DNA of 61,469 nucleotides from positions 1-61,469 of the forward strand of contig JAIKVO010000160.1 in assembly GCA_024685655.1 (NCBI GenBank), in the 5' to 3' direction. A program made the translations under genes and the position numbers. The stretch is from Treponemataceae bacterium. GTDB lineage: Bacteria > Spirochaetota > Spirochaetia > Treponematales > Treponemataceae. Positions within the stretch are counted from its first letter, which is position 1; each line of letters begins with the position of its first letter. This document shows positions 10,888 to 20,107 of the stretch, piece after piece. The notes beneath the pieces were generated by a model. It saw only the letters and a program-made list of their open reading frames with translations. It was not told the DNA's origin and did no database searches.

Positions 10888-10951
10888 GTCGTCAGGAATC
10901 ATAAGGTTCCTGACGCAAAAAAAGTCCACAGTTTCTGTGGACTTTTTTTAG
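10888..10951 (+). terminator. Double hairpin between the binding-protein gene and the permeases
   Basis: CGTCAGGAAtcataaggTTCCTGACG followed by AAAAAAAGTCCACAG-ttt-CTGTGGACTTTTTTT. Confidence 0.8.
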
Positions 10952-10965
10952 TACCGTATCATCAG

Positions 10966-11919
10966 GTGTCTTTTATGAAATCAGAAAACAGCGTAAGGCT
11001 AATAAATAAACAGACTTTCTGGCAGAGGCTCGGAAAACAAAAAGCTCTTATTGTTATGTCTGTACCATTTGTTCTGTACGTCATTTTGTTCCGTTATGTT
11101 CCTTTGTGGGGCTGGACAATGGCATTCCAGAGGTATCAGCCGGCAAAGTCATTTTCTCAGCAGGAATGGGTTGGTTTTAAGTGGTTTATAGAACTTTTTA
11201 AGAGCGAAGAATTTCTTCGTTCATTAAAAAATACTGTATGTATGAGCCTTCTCAGTACAGTCCTTGGTTATATAACTGCAATTACAATAGCAGTTCTTTT
11301 GAATGAAGTAAAACATGTAGGTTTAAAAAGATTCGTACAGACAGTATCGTATCTGCCTCACTTTTTGTCATGGATAATAGTTGTAGGATTAGTCGCTAAT
11401 ACTCTATCTGCAGAGGACGGAATCCTTAATGAAATATTATTGAAGCTCCATTTTGTAGATGAGCCTATATTATGGCTCTCTAAACCAAAATATTTCTACC
11501 ACATTGTAGGATGGTCATATGTTTGGAAGGAAGTAGGTTGGAACACAATCGTTTATCTTGGTGCTATGACGGCTATCGATCCTAATTTGTATGAAGCAGC
11601 AGAAATTGACGGTTGCGGACGTTTCAGAAAAATTATGCATATTACTTTGCCTGGAATTCGCTCAACAATCGTAATTATGATGATTATGAGTGCTGGTCAT
11701 ATCCTTGATTCAAACTTCGAGATACCTTACTTCTTACAAAACGGACTTGTACAGGATGTTGCCACAACAATCGATATTTATGTTCTTAAATATGGTTTCA
11801 AACTGTTCAACTTCTCGCTTGCAACGGCAGCCGGTATTTTCAAAAATGTTGTTAATATTCTTTTCCTTCTTGCTGCTAACTGGTTTGCAAGAATGTTTGG
11901 AGAGGAGCGTCTTGTATGA
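10966..11919 (+). CDS. ABC transporter permease, LplB-like
   Basis: FVLYVILFRYVPLWGWTMAFQRYQPAKSF and the EAA loop EAAEIDGCGRFRKIMHITLPGI. Confidence 0.9.
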   Translation: MSFMKSENSVRLINKQTFWQRLGKQKALIVMSVPFVLYVILFRYVPLWGWTMAFQRYQPAKSFSQQEWVGFKWFIELFKSEEFLRSLKNTVCMSLLSTVLGYITAITIAVLLNEVKHVGLKRFVQTVSYLPHFLSWIIVVGLVANTLSAEDGILNEILLKLHFVDEPILWLSKPKYFYHIVGWSYVWKEVGWNTIVYLGAMTAIDPNLYEAAEIDGCGRFRKIMHITLPGIRSTIVIMMIMSAGHILDSNFEIPYFLQNGLVQDVATTIDIYVLKYGFKLFNFSLATAAGIFKNVVNILFLLAANWFARMFGEERLV

Positions 11920-12854
11920 TAGATAGAAAATCAATTCTTGCCGCACAAAGGCGTACAAAGATATGGAACTGGGTGTTCTATATCTGTAATTTTATTATTT
12001 TGGCATTTCTTGTTGTCGTAACGATTTATCCGTTCTGGAATACAGTTGCTATATCTTTCAATGATGGTCTTGATTCCATAAAAGGTGGCATAAAACTTTG
12101 GCCTCGTAAATGGACGCTCCAGAATTATAAATCTTTGTTTACGACAGATTATATTTTTACAGGATTTATTATTTCAGTAACAAGAACAATTTTACAGACA
12201 GTACTTTGTGTTTTCTGCACATCTATGCTTGCATATGCTTTGAGCCGCAAAGAGTTTGTAATTAGAAAACCACTTACGAGCGTTATCGTTATTTCTATGT
12301 ATGTAAATGCTGGTGTTATTCCGGGTTACATGCTTATGAAATACCTTGGTCTTCTTAACTCCTATGCTGTATACATTGTTCCGTGTCTTGTTGATGTTTT
12401 CAATTTTATCCTTGTACGAACATATATTCATGGTTTACCTGACAGTTTCGTAGAATCTGCGCGTATAGATGGTGCTAATGAGTTCAAAATTTTCTTGCAG
12501 ATTATTTTCCCTCTGATTATTCCGTCAATCGCAATGATTTCACTTTTCGTTGCTGTAGGTGCATGGAACAGCTGGTTTGATACTTACTTGTTCGCGTCTT
12601 CAAAGAAAAACTTGCATTCATTGCAGTATGTTCTTATGACATACTTGAACTCAAGTATGAATCAGAGTAACTCTGCTGCAGATGCTAACGCTTTGGCCGC
12701 CGCAGCTGCTTCAGGTGCATCTCAGAGTATGGTAACACCTATCGCTATTCGCGGTGCAATCACAGTTATTGCGGCTGTGCCTATTCTTGTCGTTTACCCA
12801 TTCGTACAGCGTTACTTCGTTGTTGGTATGACAATCGGTGGTGTAAAAGAGTAG
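11916..12854 (+). CDS. ABC transporter permease, LplC-like
   Basis: ATGA overlap with the upstream gene; EAA loop ESARIDGANEFKIFLQIIFPLIIPSI. Confidence 0.9.
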   Translation: MIDRKSILAAQRRTKIWNWVFYICNFIILAFLVVVTIYPFWNTVAISFNDGLDSIKGGIKLWPRKWTLQNYKSLFTTDYIFTGFIISVTRTILQTVLCVFCTSMLAYALSRKEFVIRKPLTSVIVISMYVNAGVIPGYMLMKYLGLLNSYAVYIVPCLVDVFNFILVRTYIHGLPDSFVESARIDGANEFKIFLQIIFPLIIPSIAMISLFVAVGAWNSWFDTYLFASSKKNLHSLQYVLMTYLNSSMNQSNSAADANALAAAAASGASQSMVTPIAIRGAITVIAAVPILVVYPFVQRYFVVGMTIGGVKE

Positions 12855-12922
12855 TAAGATTGTGTTTTCGGATTTGTGCGTTTGTAATAATAATAACAAG
12901 CGTACAATCAGAAGATTCGCAA

Positions 12923-12961
12923 AAAAGCTGTCCGAATTAAAATCGGACAGCTTTTTTTTTG
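12923..12961 (+). terminator. Rho-independent terminator of the ABC operon
   Basis: AAAAAAGCTGTCCGA-attaaaa-TCGGACAGCTTTTTTTTT. Confidence 0.85.
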
Positions 12962-13009
12962 ACGTCTGAGACAACGCCTTGAGCATTGCGTACTTTGATT
13001 GCAAGTTTT

Positions 13010-13420
13010 TTATTTTTTCAGAAGCATTACTAGAATAAACAGAACGACTACGAAACCGGATAATGTGGCTATATATATCCAGGGTGGGAGAGCATCATCA
13101 CTTCTTTTTTTGCCAGAAAAAGTTGTGTCAGAATATTTACGAATAGCTCTTTTAGGAAAAAAGATTTTCCGAGAAGAAGAAGTTGATTTTTCTGAATCAG
13201 GAGTTTTTGTAACAGTTGATTTTACTGGTTCACCATTAAACGCATAGCCGCATTGTGGACACCCATTTGTGAATTCATCTTGATCGCCTGTTTTTCCACA
13301 TGCAGGACAGCGTACTGCTAAGAAAAAATGACCACATTTTGGACAAAACCTTGCGTTAAATGGAACTTCAGAATCGCAATATTCACAGAAAAACTTTGCT
13401 TGTTTTTTTTTCGCAGCCAT
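13010..13420 (-). CDS. Zinc-ribbon protein with one C-terminal TM segment
   Basis: Two CxxC pairs plus further CxxC (CEYCDSEVPFNARFCPKCGHFF, CPACGKTGDQDEFTNGCPQCG) and C-terminal hydrophobic IYIATLSGFVVVLFILVMLL. Confidence 0.7.
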   Translation of the reverse strand: MAAKKKQAKFFCEYCDSEVPFNARFCPKCGHFFLAVRCPACGKTGDQDEFTNGCPQCGYAFNGEPVKSTVTKTPDSEKSTSSSRKIFFPKRAIRKYSDTTFSGKKRSDDALPPWIYIATLSGFVVVLFILVMLLKK

Positions 13421-13433
13421 CGCTATATAAACC

Positions 13434-14183
13434 CTAGCAAATATGCATAGTAATTGTGTCTGATACGTCAGTCACACAAGTTTTTACAGAGCTAAGTCCG
13501 ATTTCTGTTTTAAGAGAGCAATCATCAAGAATTTGTCCGATATATATGGACTGAAAACCTTCTTTTCTATCTGGTATAAAACATATTTCGGGGTAAATAA
13601 AGGAAACGACTTTTCCTGTTATTATGCTCATTACTGAAGGATTCATATAAACAAAATTACATTTGCTTCCAGTAGAAATATATTCATTTGCTGAATGAGA
13701 GAGAAGTTCTTCTACAGTAGGAGCCGGAAAATCTTCTTCATCAAAGTACTCATCATAATTAATTTTCGTCGATGTTATAGTTTCTGATGAATCCAAAGTA
13801 TTTATTGTATCCTGAATTTCGGAACTGGATGTATTGGAGAACTTTAAAATCTCAAGGAAAAGCGATTTGTTGAAATTTTCTTCTGTATCATATGTAAATA
13901 AATATGCTGATAAGAAATTTGCATCTTTTTTATCAGTGAAATCCTGATTTACAAGAACTATCGTTTTTGTCGCCATATGATATTTAGCGACAAAAGAAAT
14001 TATTTTCCAATGGCGAGGATAATCCTGTGCGCTAATAATGATTAAATCTGGATTAATATCATCAAGATTATCAAACGCTTTCAAAAAATTTGTATAATGG
14101 ATTACACTATAATCTTTTTCTGAAAGTGCACTTTTAATTGAACCGTATTCATCCTGTGAACCTGATATTAATAATGCTATCAT
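13434..14183 (-). CDS. Uncharacterised protein with a receiver-like N-terminal half
   Basis: 249 aa; MIALLISGSQDEYGSIKSAL...DDINPDLIIISAQD resembles a CheY-like fold without a conventional phospho-Asp; ATGA overlap with the upstream gene. Confidence 0.5.
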   Translation of the reverse strand: MIALLISGSQDEYGSIKSALSEKDYSVIHYTNFLKAFDNLDDINPDLIIISAQDYPRHWKIISFVAKYHMATKTIVLVNQDFTDKKDANFLSAYLFTYDTEENFNKSLFLEILKFSNTSSSEIQDTINTLDSSETITSTKINYDEYFDEEDFPAPTVEELLSHSANEYISTGSKCNFVYMNPSVMSIITGKVVSFIYPEICFIPDRKEGFQSIYIGQILDDCSLKTEIGLSSVKTCVTDVSDTITMHIC

Positions 14184-15166
14184 TCTGACTCCAAATTAGT
14201 TACATCGTAATTGTAAATTTGCCATATTCCATCGCGTTGACGTACATAATACATATAACGTTTTCTGCGCGTAAACGTTTCTTCATTAAACCATTCAAGA
14301 ACTGTTACAGTTCCCTCCGTCTGGCTGTACTCTGTTTTTTCTATAAAGAATGATTCTGGAATAGCAACGATATCTGTATCAATTCTATCTTGCATCAGTG
14401 TTGCCTTATAATTCTCTATCATTCTTATTCTGTCTTCTTCAGAGGCGTTTCTGTAACGTGTTTCTCGAACATCATTGTTCATAAACATCTGTTCAACATC
14501 GAAATAAAGGAAGAAGTAATCCCACAGATCTCTCTGACGAGCTATAATGGTCTGTTCAACGACTTTATCAGGAGAGATTGGTTCTGGCTTAAGAATCTCT
14601 GCACTTGCTGTAGAAACGCTCATTTTCGAGGAGACAACTGAAGGGGCTGACCTTACATCAAGGCTAAGTCGGTTCGAAATGATATAATTTTGTTTTGTTT
14701 TATATAGTTCAGGATAAAAATAAACTTCAAAATAATATACAGCAGGAGTGTCAATCTGTATATAATCTTTAAGATTTTCTGTAAACGAATATTCTTCACC
14801 GCTTTCAAGAATTATTTCTCTAAAATAAACTGTGCGACTTGTCGTTCGTTTTCTGGAAAGCTCCATTTGCTGAGCCAACTTTGTGTTTCTTGCATTAAAT
14901 GCATTGAAATCAATGCTGAACATTCTGTCGTCAGAAAGCTTGAAACGAAAGGTTTCCGTACTTTTATTGGCTATAGTAATATGTACATTAATCGGATTAT
15001 CTTCAATTTCGTTCGGATAATATACTGTTTTGTTATAATACCGAATCGAAACTTCTATTCCGTCGTATTTGTTTTGAGATGCCGTCGTTATATTTGTATC
15101 AGCAGCAAAAAGAGTCTGTGCAAAGATTACAAAAACAGATATAATTGTTATAATTTTATGTTTCAC
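14180..15166 (-). CDS. Uncharacterised exported protein
   Basis: 328 aa, signal peptide MKHKIITIISVFVIFAQTLFAADTN; translationally coupled to the downstream 249-aa ORF. Confidence 0.6.
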   Translation of the reverse strand: MKHKIITIISVFVIFAQTLFAADTNITTASQNKYDGIEVSIRYYNKTVYYPNEIEDNPINVHITIANKSTETFRFKLSDDRMFSIDFNAFNARNTKLAQQMELSRKRTTSRTVYFREIILESGEEYSFTENLKDYIQIDTPAVYYFEVYFYPELYKTKQNYIISNRLSLDVRSAPSVVSSKMSVSTASAEILKPEPISPDKVVEQTIIARQRDLWDYFFLYFDVEQMFMNNDVRETRYRNASEEDRIRMIENYKATLMQDRIDTDIVAIPESFFIEKTEYSQTEGTVTVLEWFNEETFTRRKRYMYYVRQRDGIWQIYNYDVTNLESE

Positions 15167-15260
15167 AATACATCCTCTTGTATTTAAAGAACTTTTGAAA
15201 ACCTGTTTACGAGAATTATTATTCTTTTAAACACGTTCATATTATTTATCGGAAAAATAA

Positions 15261-18200
15261 ATGAATACCTTATCAACTTTATTACAGAATAAACTTTCAT
15301 CATGGAGTGCGGTTAAAGACGTAATTGAAATGCTGAAATATGGTGTTTCAACAGAAGAAAAGAATGTTAAAGAAGTTGAAGGAATACAAGGCAGCCTTGC
15401 GGGGTTTGTTGTCGCAGAATATGTCAGAACTGTAAAAAAGGATATTGCGATCGTTGTACCAACTCAGAAAGAACTTCAGGATGTATGTACTGATATACAG
15501 GCTTATGATGATACGATAGAGATTCTCGTTCTGCCATGGTGGGGTACGGTTCCATATAGGTCAGCAGCAAAAGGTTCTATTGTTTTCGGAGAGAGAGCAT
15601 CTGTACTTGCGAAGCTTTGTGCTGCGGCAGACCACCCAAGAGTGTTTATAATGCAACAAAGGGCATTTCAAACGCCGGTTCCGAATCCTGAATATGAGAA
15701 AAAACTTGTTTTTTCAATAAAAAAAGGTACTGATTTTGATCCTGTTAAATTGTCTGAAATGCTAACGGAACACGGTTATACAAGGGTTCCTCGCGTTACG
15801 GTCAGAGGTGAATTTACTTTACGGGGCGAAGTTCTTGATATTTTTATGCCTGGCGAAGAATACGCGCACCGTATTGTTTTTGATTTTGACACGATTTCGC
15901 ATATAAAAAGTTTTAATACAGAAACACAAACTACAGACAAAAGTTTCGATGAACTTATCATTTATCCTATGAAAGAAGTTATTTGGACTGATGATATGAT
16001 TCACGAAATGGAGCCTGCTTTGAAGCCGCTTTTTTCTCCGGTTGTAGGACAAAATGAAACGGGAAACGTTTTAGTTGCAGACGAAGAAAAGTATAAAGAA
16101 AAATGTGAACAGATACTTACTGAGCTGCTCGTAAATCATGAGACAGAAGGCGAGGAGCTTTTTTATCCGCTTGTTTTCGAGAGGCTTTACACAATTTTGG
16201 ATTATATATCTGAAGAAACCCCGCTTTTGTTTTTTGATTATGACAGGCTTGATAATGCCCAGGAAAGTTTTGATAGGGAATATTTAGGATTATACAGAAA
16301 AGAGCGACTCGAACGACCGGTTCCGTCACCGCAAAAGATTCTTATTCCGTTTGATTCACTAAAACATTCTAAAGAAAAATCAATTTATTTCAGAACAATA
16401 TCTGGAAATATTGCAACGGGTTCGGAGCGGCTTAAGGTCGAATGTGACCCGCCGCACAGTTTTTTTGGAAACATAAATTATCTTAAGGAAACGATAGAAA
16501 GCCTTTGGAAAGACAGCTGGGAACTGTTCATCTTTGCGGAAAGCGATAATCAGGCACTTAGAATAAGCGAATTGTTGCACGAATTTATACATCTTGAGAA
16601 AGGTGGGAAATCGCGTATTGGAGAATCTACGCGTTCTGGTGCGACGGTTTCATCGTCGCTGTCTTCGAAATTGAGCCCTAAAGCGGAATTCCTTCATATT
16701 GTCCCGTTACCAATTTCCGCTGGATTCGGAATACCAGAGCTTAAAATATGCGTAATCCAGGAAAACGAGATTTTTGGAAGGCGCAAACACGTTCCACACT
16801 CCGTAAAACACGCCAAAAGCTCCGTTATAGATACTTTTGTTGAGCTTAACCCGGGAGACTACGTTGTGCACGTAAATTACGGAATAGGGCGGTTTTTGGG
16901 AATAGAACGTGTTCGTGCGATGGGCAATGAGCGTGACTATATCAAGCTTGAATATGCCGAAGAAGAAACAGTTTTCATCCCGATAGAGCAGGTCAACCTT
17001 GTTCAGCGTTATATCGGTAACGAAGGCGATGCGCCGCGCCTTGATAGAATCGGCTCAAAAAGCTGGGAAAACCGTAAAAATAAAGTCAAGAAGTCTGTTG
17101 AGGATTTGGCAGAAAAACTTATACAGCTTTATTCAAAGCGGAAAGCGGCTCGTGGCTTCGCGTTCCCAAAAGATACAGAATGGCAGACTGCGTTCGAGGC
17201 AGCTTTTCCGTATACAGAAACGGATGACCAAATAACAGTTGCAAAAGAAATAAAAGAAGATATGGAAAAGCCAGTTCCGATGGACAGACTTGTTTGCGGT
17301 GATGTCGGATACGGAAAGACGGAAATGGCGATGCGAGCAGCTTTCAAGGCCGTTATGGGTGGCAAGCAAGTGGCTTTTCTCGCGCCAACAACGCTTCTTG
17401 CGGAGCAGCATTACGAGTCGTGTAAAAATCGGTTTGAAAATTTCCCGGTCCGTATTGCACAGCTTTCTCGTTTTGTCCCTCCTGCAGAACAGAAAAAGAC
17501 TCTGGAAAGGCTTTCTAAGGGTGAAATTGACATTCTTATCGGAACACATCGTATAATTCAAAAAGATGTTGTTTTTAAGGATTTGGGGCTTATGATTATC
17601 GATGAGGAACAGCGTTTCGGCGTAAAAGATAAAGAACGCCTCAAAGTGATGAAAACGAATGTCGATTCGCTTGCGATGAGCGCAACGCCAATTCCGCGCA
17701 CGCTACACATGAGCCTTTTGAAAATCCGTGATATGAGCCTTTTGACAACGCCGCCGCAGAACAGACAGGCTATTGAGACAGTCATTGACGGCTATAATGA
17801 TGATAGGGTAGCGGCAGCGATAAGACGCGAGGTGGAGCGGGGCGGTCAGGTTTTCTATTTACATAACCGTGTAGAAGATTTGAATGAAGTCCGTATAAAA
17901 CTAGAGAAGCTTGTTCCAGAAATGCTGATTGACGTTGCGCACGGTCAAATGACATCACAGGAGCTTGACGATATTTTCCGCAGATTCAAAATGGGCGGTT
18001 TCCATGTTCTTGTTGCTACCACAATCATTGAAAACGGCATCGATATTCCGAACGTCAACACTATAATTATTGATAGAGCCGATATGTACGGAGTTTCTCA
18101 GCTGTATCAGCTTCGTGGTCGTGTCGGACGTAGCGACAGAAAAGCATATGCGTATCTTTTTTATCCGGAAAACAAAGCGCTTTCGGAAATTGCGATGAAA

Positions 18201-18845
18201 CGACTTCAAGTTATAAGTGATTTTACGGAACTAGGAAGCGGTTTTAAAATCGCTATGAAAGATATGGAAATCCGCGGAGCTGGCAATTTGCTTGGTCGCG
18301 ATCAGTCGGGTGATGTTTATTCTGTTGGTTTCGATATGTATTTGCGGCTCCTTGAAACTGCAATTCAGAAGCTTTCAGATGAACATTACGAACCGGAAAA
18401 TGAAGTTCTATTGGAGCTCGAATATACGGGATTTATTCCAGATTCTTATATTAAAAACTCACAGACAAAAATGGAAATTTACAAGAAAATTGCATCAATT
18501 TCTACGAAAAATGAACTTGAACGTGTTTATAGTGAACTTGAAGACCGTTTTGGTCCGATTCCTGATGAAGTCTACAGTTTGCTCGCACTCGCCGAAATCC
18601 GTATCATCTGCAGAAAACTGGACATCTCTGTGTTGAAAGAACGAGCTGGAAAAGTTCAGATTGAGTTTGCGCAAGTTTCTAAGATTTCCGTTGATAAAGT
18701 TCTACGTCTTATAAAAGAAAGCGGCGGCGCGATAAAACTTGATCCGCTCAAACCGAACATGCTTATCATGATGACTGGAAAAATCGGACTAAAGGAAAAG
18801 TCTATTTTTATCCGCGAGAAGCTAGAAACACTGGCTGCTTCGTAA
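15261..18845 (+). CDS. mfd: Transcription-repair coupling factor Mfd
   Basis: 1194 aa; LNPGDYVVHVNYGIGRFLGIE (RNAP-interaction domain), DRLVCGDVGYGKTEMAMRAAFKAV Walker A, DEEQRFGVKDKERLK, MSATPIPRTLHMSL, QLRGRVGRSDRKAYAYLFY. Confidence 0.97.
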   Translation: MNTLSTLLQNKLSSWSAVKDVIEMLKYGVSTEEKNVKEVEGIQGSLAGFVVAEYVRTVKKDIAIVVPTQKELQDVCTDIQAYDDTIEILVLPWWGTVPYRSAAKGSIVFGERASVLAKLCAAADHPRVFIMQQRAFQTPVPNPEYEKKLVFSIKKGTDFDPVKLSEMLTEHGYTRVPRVTVRGEFTLRGEVLDIFMPGEEYAHRIVFDFDTISHIKSFNTETQTTDKSFDELIIYPMKEVIWTDDMIHEMEPALKPLFSPVVGQNETGNVLVADEEKYKEKCEQILTELLVNHETEGEELFYPLVFERLYTILDYISEETPLLFFDYDRLDNAQESFDREYLGLYRKERLERPVPSPQKILIPFDSLKHSKEKSIYFRTISGNIATGSERLKVECDPPHSFFGNINYLKETIESLWKDSWELFIFAESDNQALRISELLHEFIHLEKGGKSRIGESTRSGATVSSSLSSKLSPKAEFLHIVPLPISAGFGIPELKICVIQENEIFGRRKHVPHSVKHAKSSVIDTFVELNPGDYVVHVNYGIGRFLGIERVRAMGNERDYIKLEYAEEETVFIPIEQVNLVQRYIGNEGDAPRLDRIGSKSWENRKNKVKKSVEDLAEKLIQLYSKRKAARGFAFPKDTEWQTAFEAAFPYTETDDQITVAKEIKEDMEKPVPMDRLVCGDVGYGKTEMAMRAAFKAVMGGKQVAFLAPTTLLAEQHYESCKNRFENFPVRIAQLSRFVPPAEQKKTLERLSKGEIDILIGTHRIIQKDVVFKDLGLMIIDEEQRFGVKDKERLKVMKTNVDSLAMSATPIPRTLHMSLLKIRDMSLLTTPPQNRQAIETVIDGYNDDRVAAAIRREVERGGQVFYLHNRVEDLNEVRIKLEKLVPEMLIDVAHGQMTSQELDDIFRRFKMGGFHVLVATTIIENGIDIPNVNTIIIDRADMYGVSQLYQLRGRVGRSDRKAYAYLFYPENKALSEIAMKRLQVISDFTELGSGFKIAMKDMEIRGAGNLLGRDQSGDVYSVGFDMYLRLLETAIQKLSDEHYEPENEVLLELEYTGFIPDSYIKNSQTKMEIYKKIASISTKNELERVYSELEDRFGPIPDEVYSLLALAEIRIICRKLDISVLKERAGKVQIEFAQVSKISVDKVLRLIKESGGAIKLDPLKPNMLIMMTGKIGLKEKSIFIREKLETLAAS

Positions 18846-19021
18846 TCAGGATTATGGCAAGCTTCGTAGGGCAATTTTTAGTTCCAGGAAGAGTGGGAAG
18901 GGATTACGGTTTTGCATATTTATAGTAAGCTAAGGTAGACAGTATATATATTATCGGCAGTATAGCGAGTGCAACTATAAGAAAAACTTATACTAACTTA
19001 TTGTATAGTAAAGAGTTAAAT

Positions 19022-19051
19022 TTGACATGCAAGCATAAAAAGTTTTATAAT
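19022..19051 (+). promoter_or_regulatory. Near-consensus sigma70-type promoter for the parA leader
   Basis: TTGACA (19022-19027), 18-nt spacer, TATAAT (19046-19051). Confidence 0.75.
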
Positions 19052-19076
19052 CAAGGTAAATCAAAAGGAGTTTTTA

Positions 19077-19224
19077 GCGCAAAAAAAGCCGTAAACTTGC
19101 GCCGGCTATAAAAAATGAGATGACCGGGAGAAATTTGGTCCTTTCTTGTCCCGGTCACCTTAGTGACTGAAATTTTTGCCGTGGGAAAAGATAGAAAGGA
19201 CCTTTTTCTACGGCATTTTTTTTT
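19077..19224 (+). ncRNA. Structured leader or small RNA upstream of parA, ending in an intrinsic terminator
   Basis: Hairpins GCGCAA/TTGCGC (19077-19102), TGACCGGGA/TCCCGGTCA (19121-19157), TGCCGT/ACGGCA (19177-19215) followed by a T run; GGTCCTTTCT (19137-19146) is perfectly complementary to AGAAAGGACC (19193-19202). Confidence 0.55.
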
Positions 19225-19301
19225 ATCCGGGCGTACAAAATTTTCAAAAATGGGCAGACGGAGAAAATAAAACGTCCGGATAAAAATCGAAGGAGTTTTT
19301 T

Positions 19302-20093
19302 ATGGCAATAAAAATTACGATATCAACACTCAAAGGCGGCGACGGAAAAACAACGCTGACTATATTATTGAGCAACAATTTGGCAGCAAGAGGCTGCAAG
19401 ATTCTCGTCGTGGATTTGGATCCGAACAACTCCACGACAATGTATTATACTTCCGGTATAGATGATATAGAAAACATATGTATCGAGAAGAATATTTTCT
19501 TGGCCCTTACAAGGAAGGATGCTGCATCGAATGTCATAGGCTCTCGCAAAGAGAACATTGACATAATACCGTCTTCCTTAGATTTATCGTCAATCAGAAC
19601 AATAGATACAAAAACTTTGAGCAAAGTTTTGTCGCAAGTTGACGGCAGATATGATTACATCATCATCGACACAGCGCCGACGTATGACAACCATACGATA
19701 AGCGCGCTGTATGCGGCGGACCTTATTTTCACACCAGTCGCACCGATAAAATTCACTTTGAGCACAACAAGTTACTTGAGAACCAAGCTTTATGATGAGC
19801 TTGAGGAAAAAGTACCGAGCTGGTATCTCATTTACAACAAATGGGAATACGCGCACGAGAATTTCCCTACGGCTAGGCAAAGCCAGCTTGCACCTGTCTT
19901 TCAAAGCAACTTTGACAATTTCCTCCCGGTAAAAATCCCCAGGACACCTACGATGGACGCATACACGATATCAGATGACCCATTGTCTATAAATTCAAGG
20001 GCTATCGGCAACAAAAGGCTCGCAAATGTAATTAACGATCTTGTGGACATGATAGACACGGAGCATAAGACTAAGCCCGTAGAGAAGTTTTAA
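19302..20093 (+). CDS. ParA-like partition ATPase
   Basis: STLKGGDGKTTLTILLSNNLA deviant Walker A, KILVVDLDPNNSTT Walker A', YDYIIIDTAPTYDNHT Walker B. Confidence 0.9.
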   Translation: MAIKITISTLKGGDGKTTLTILLSNNLAARGCKILVVDLDPNNSTTMYYTSGIDDIENICIEKNIFLALTRKDAASNVIGSRKENIDIIPSSLDLSSIRTIDTKTLSKVLSQVDGRYDYIIIDTAPTYDNHTISALYAADLIFTPVAPIKFTLSTTSYLRTKLYDELEEKVPSWYLIYNKWEYAHENFPTARQSQLAPVFQSNFDNFLPVKIPRTPTMDAYTISDDPLSINSRAIGNKRLANVINDLVDMIDTEHKTKPVEKF

Positions 20094-20107
20094 CGGAGGC
20101 GTAAAAA

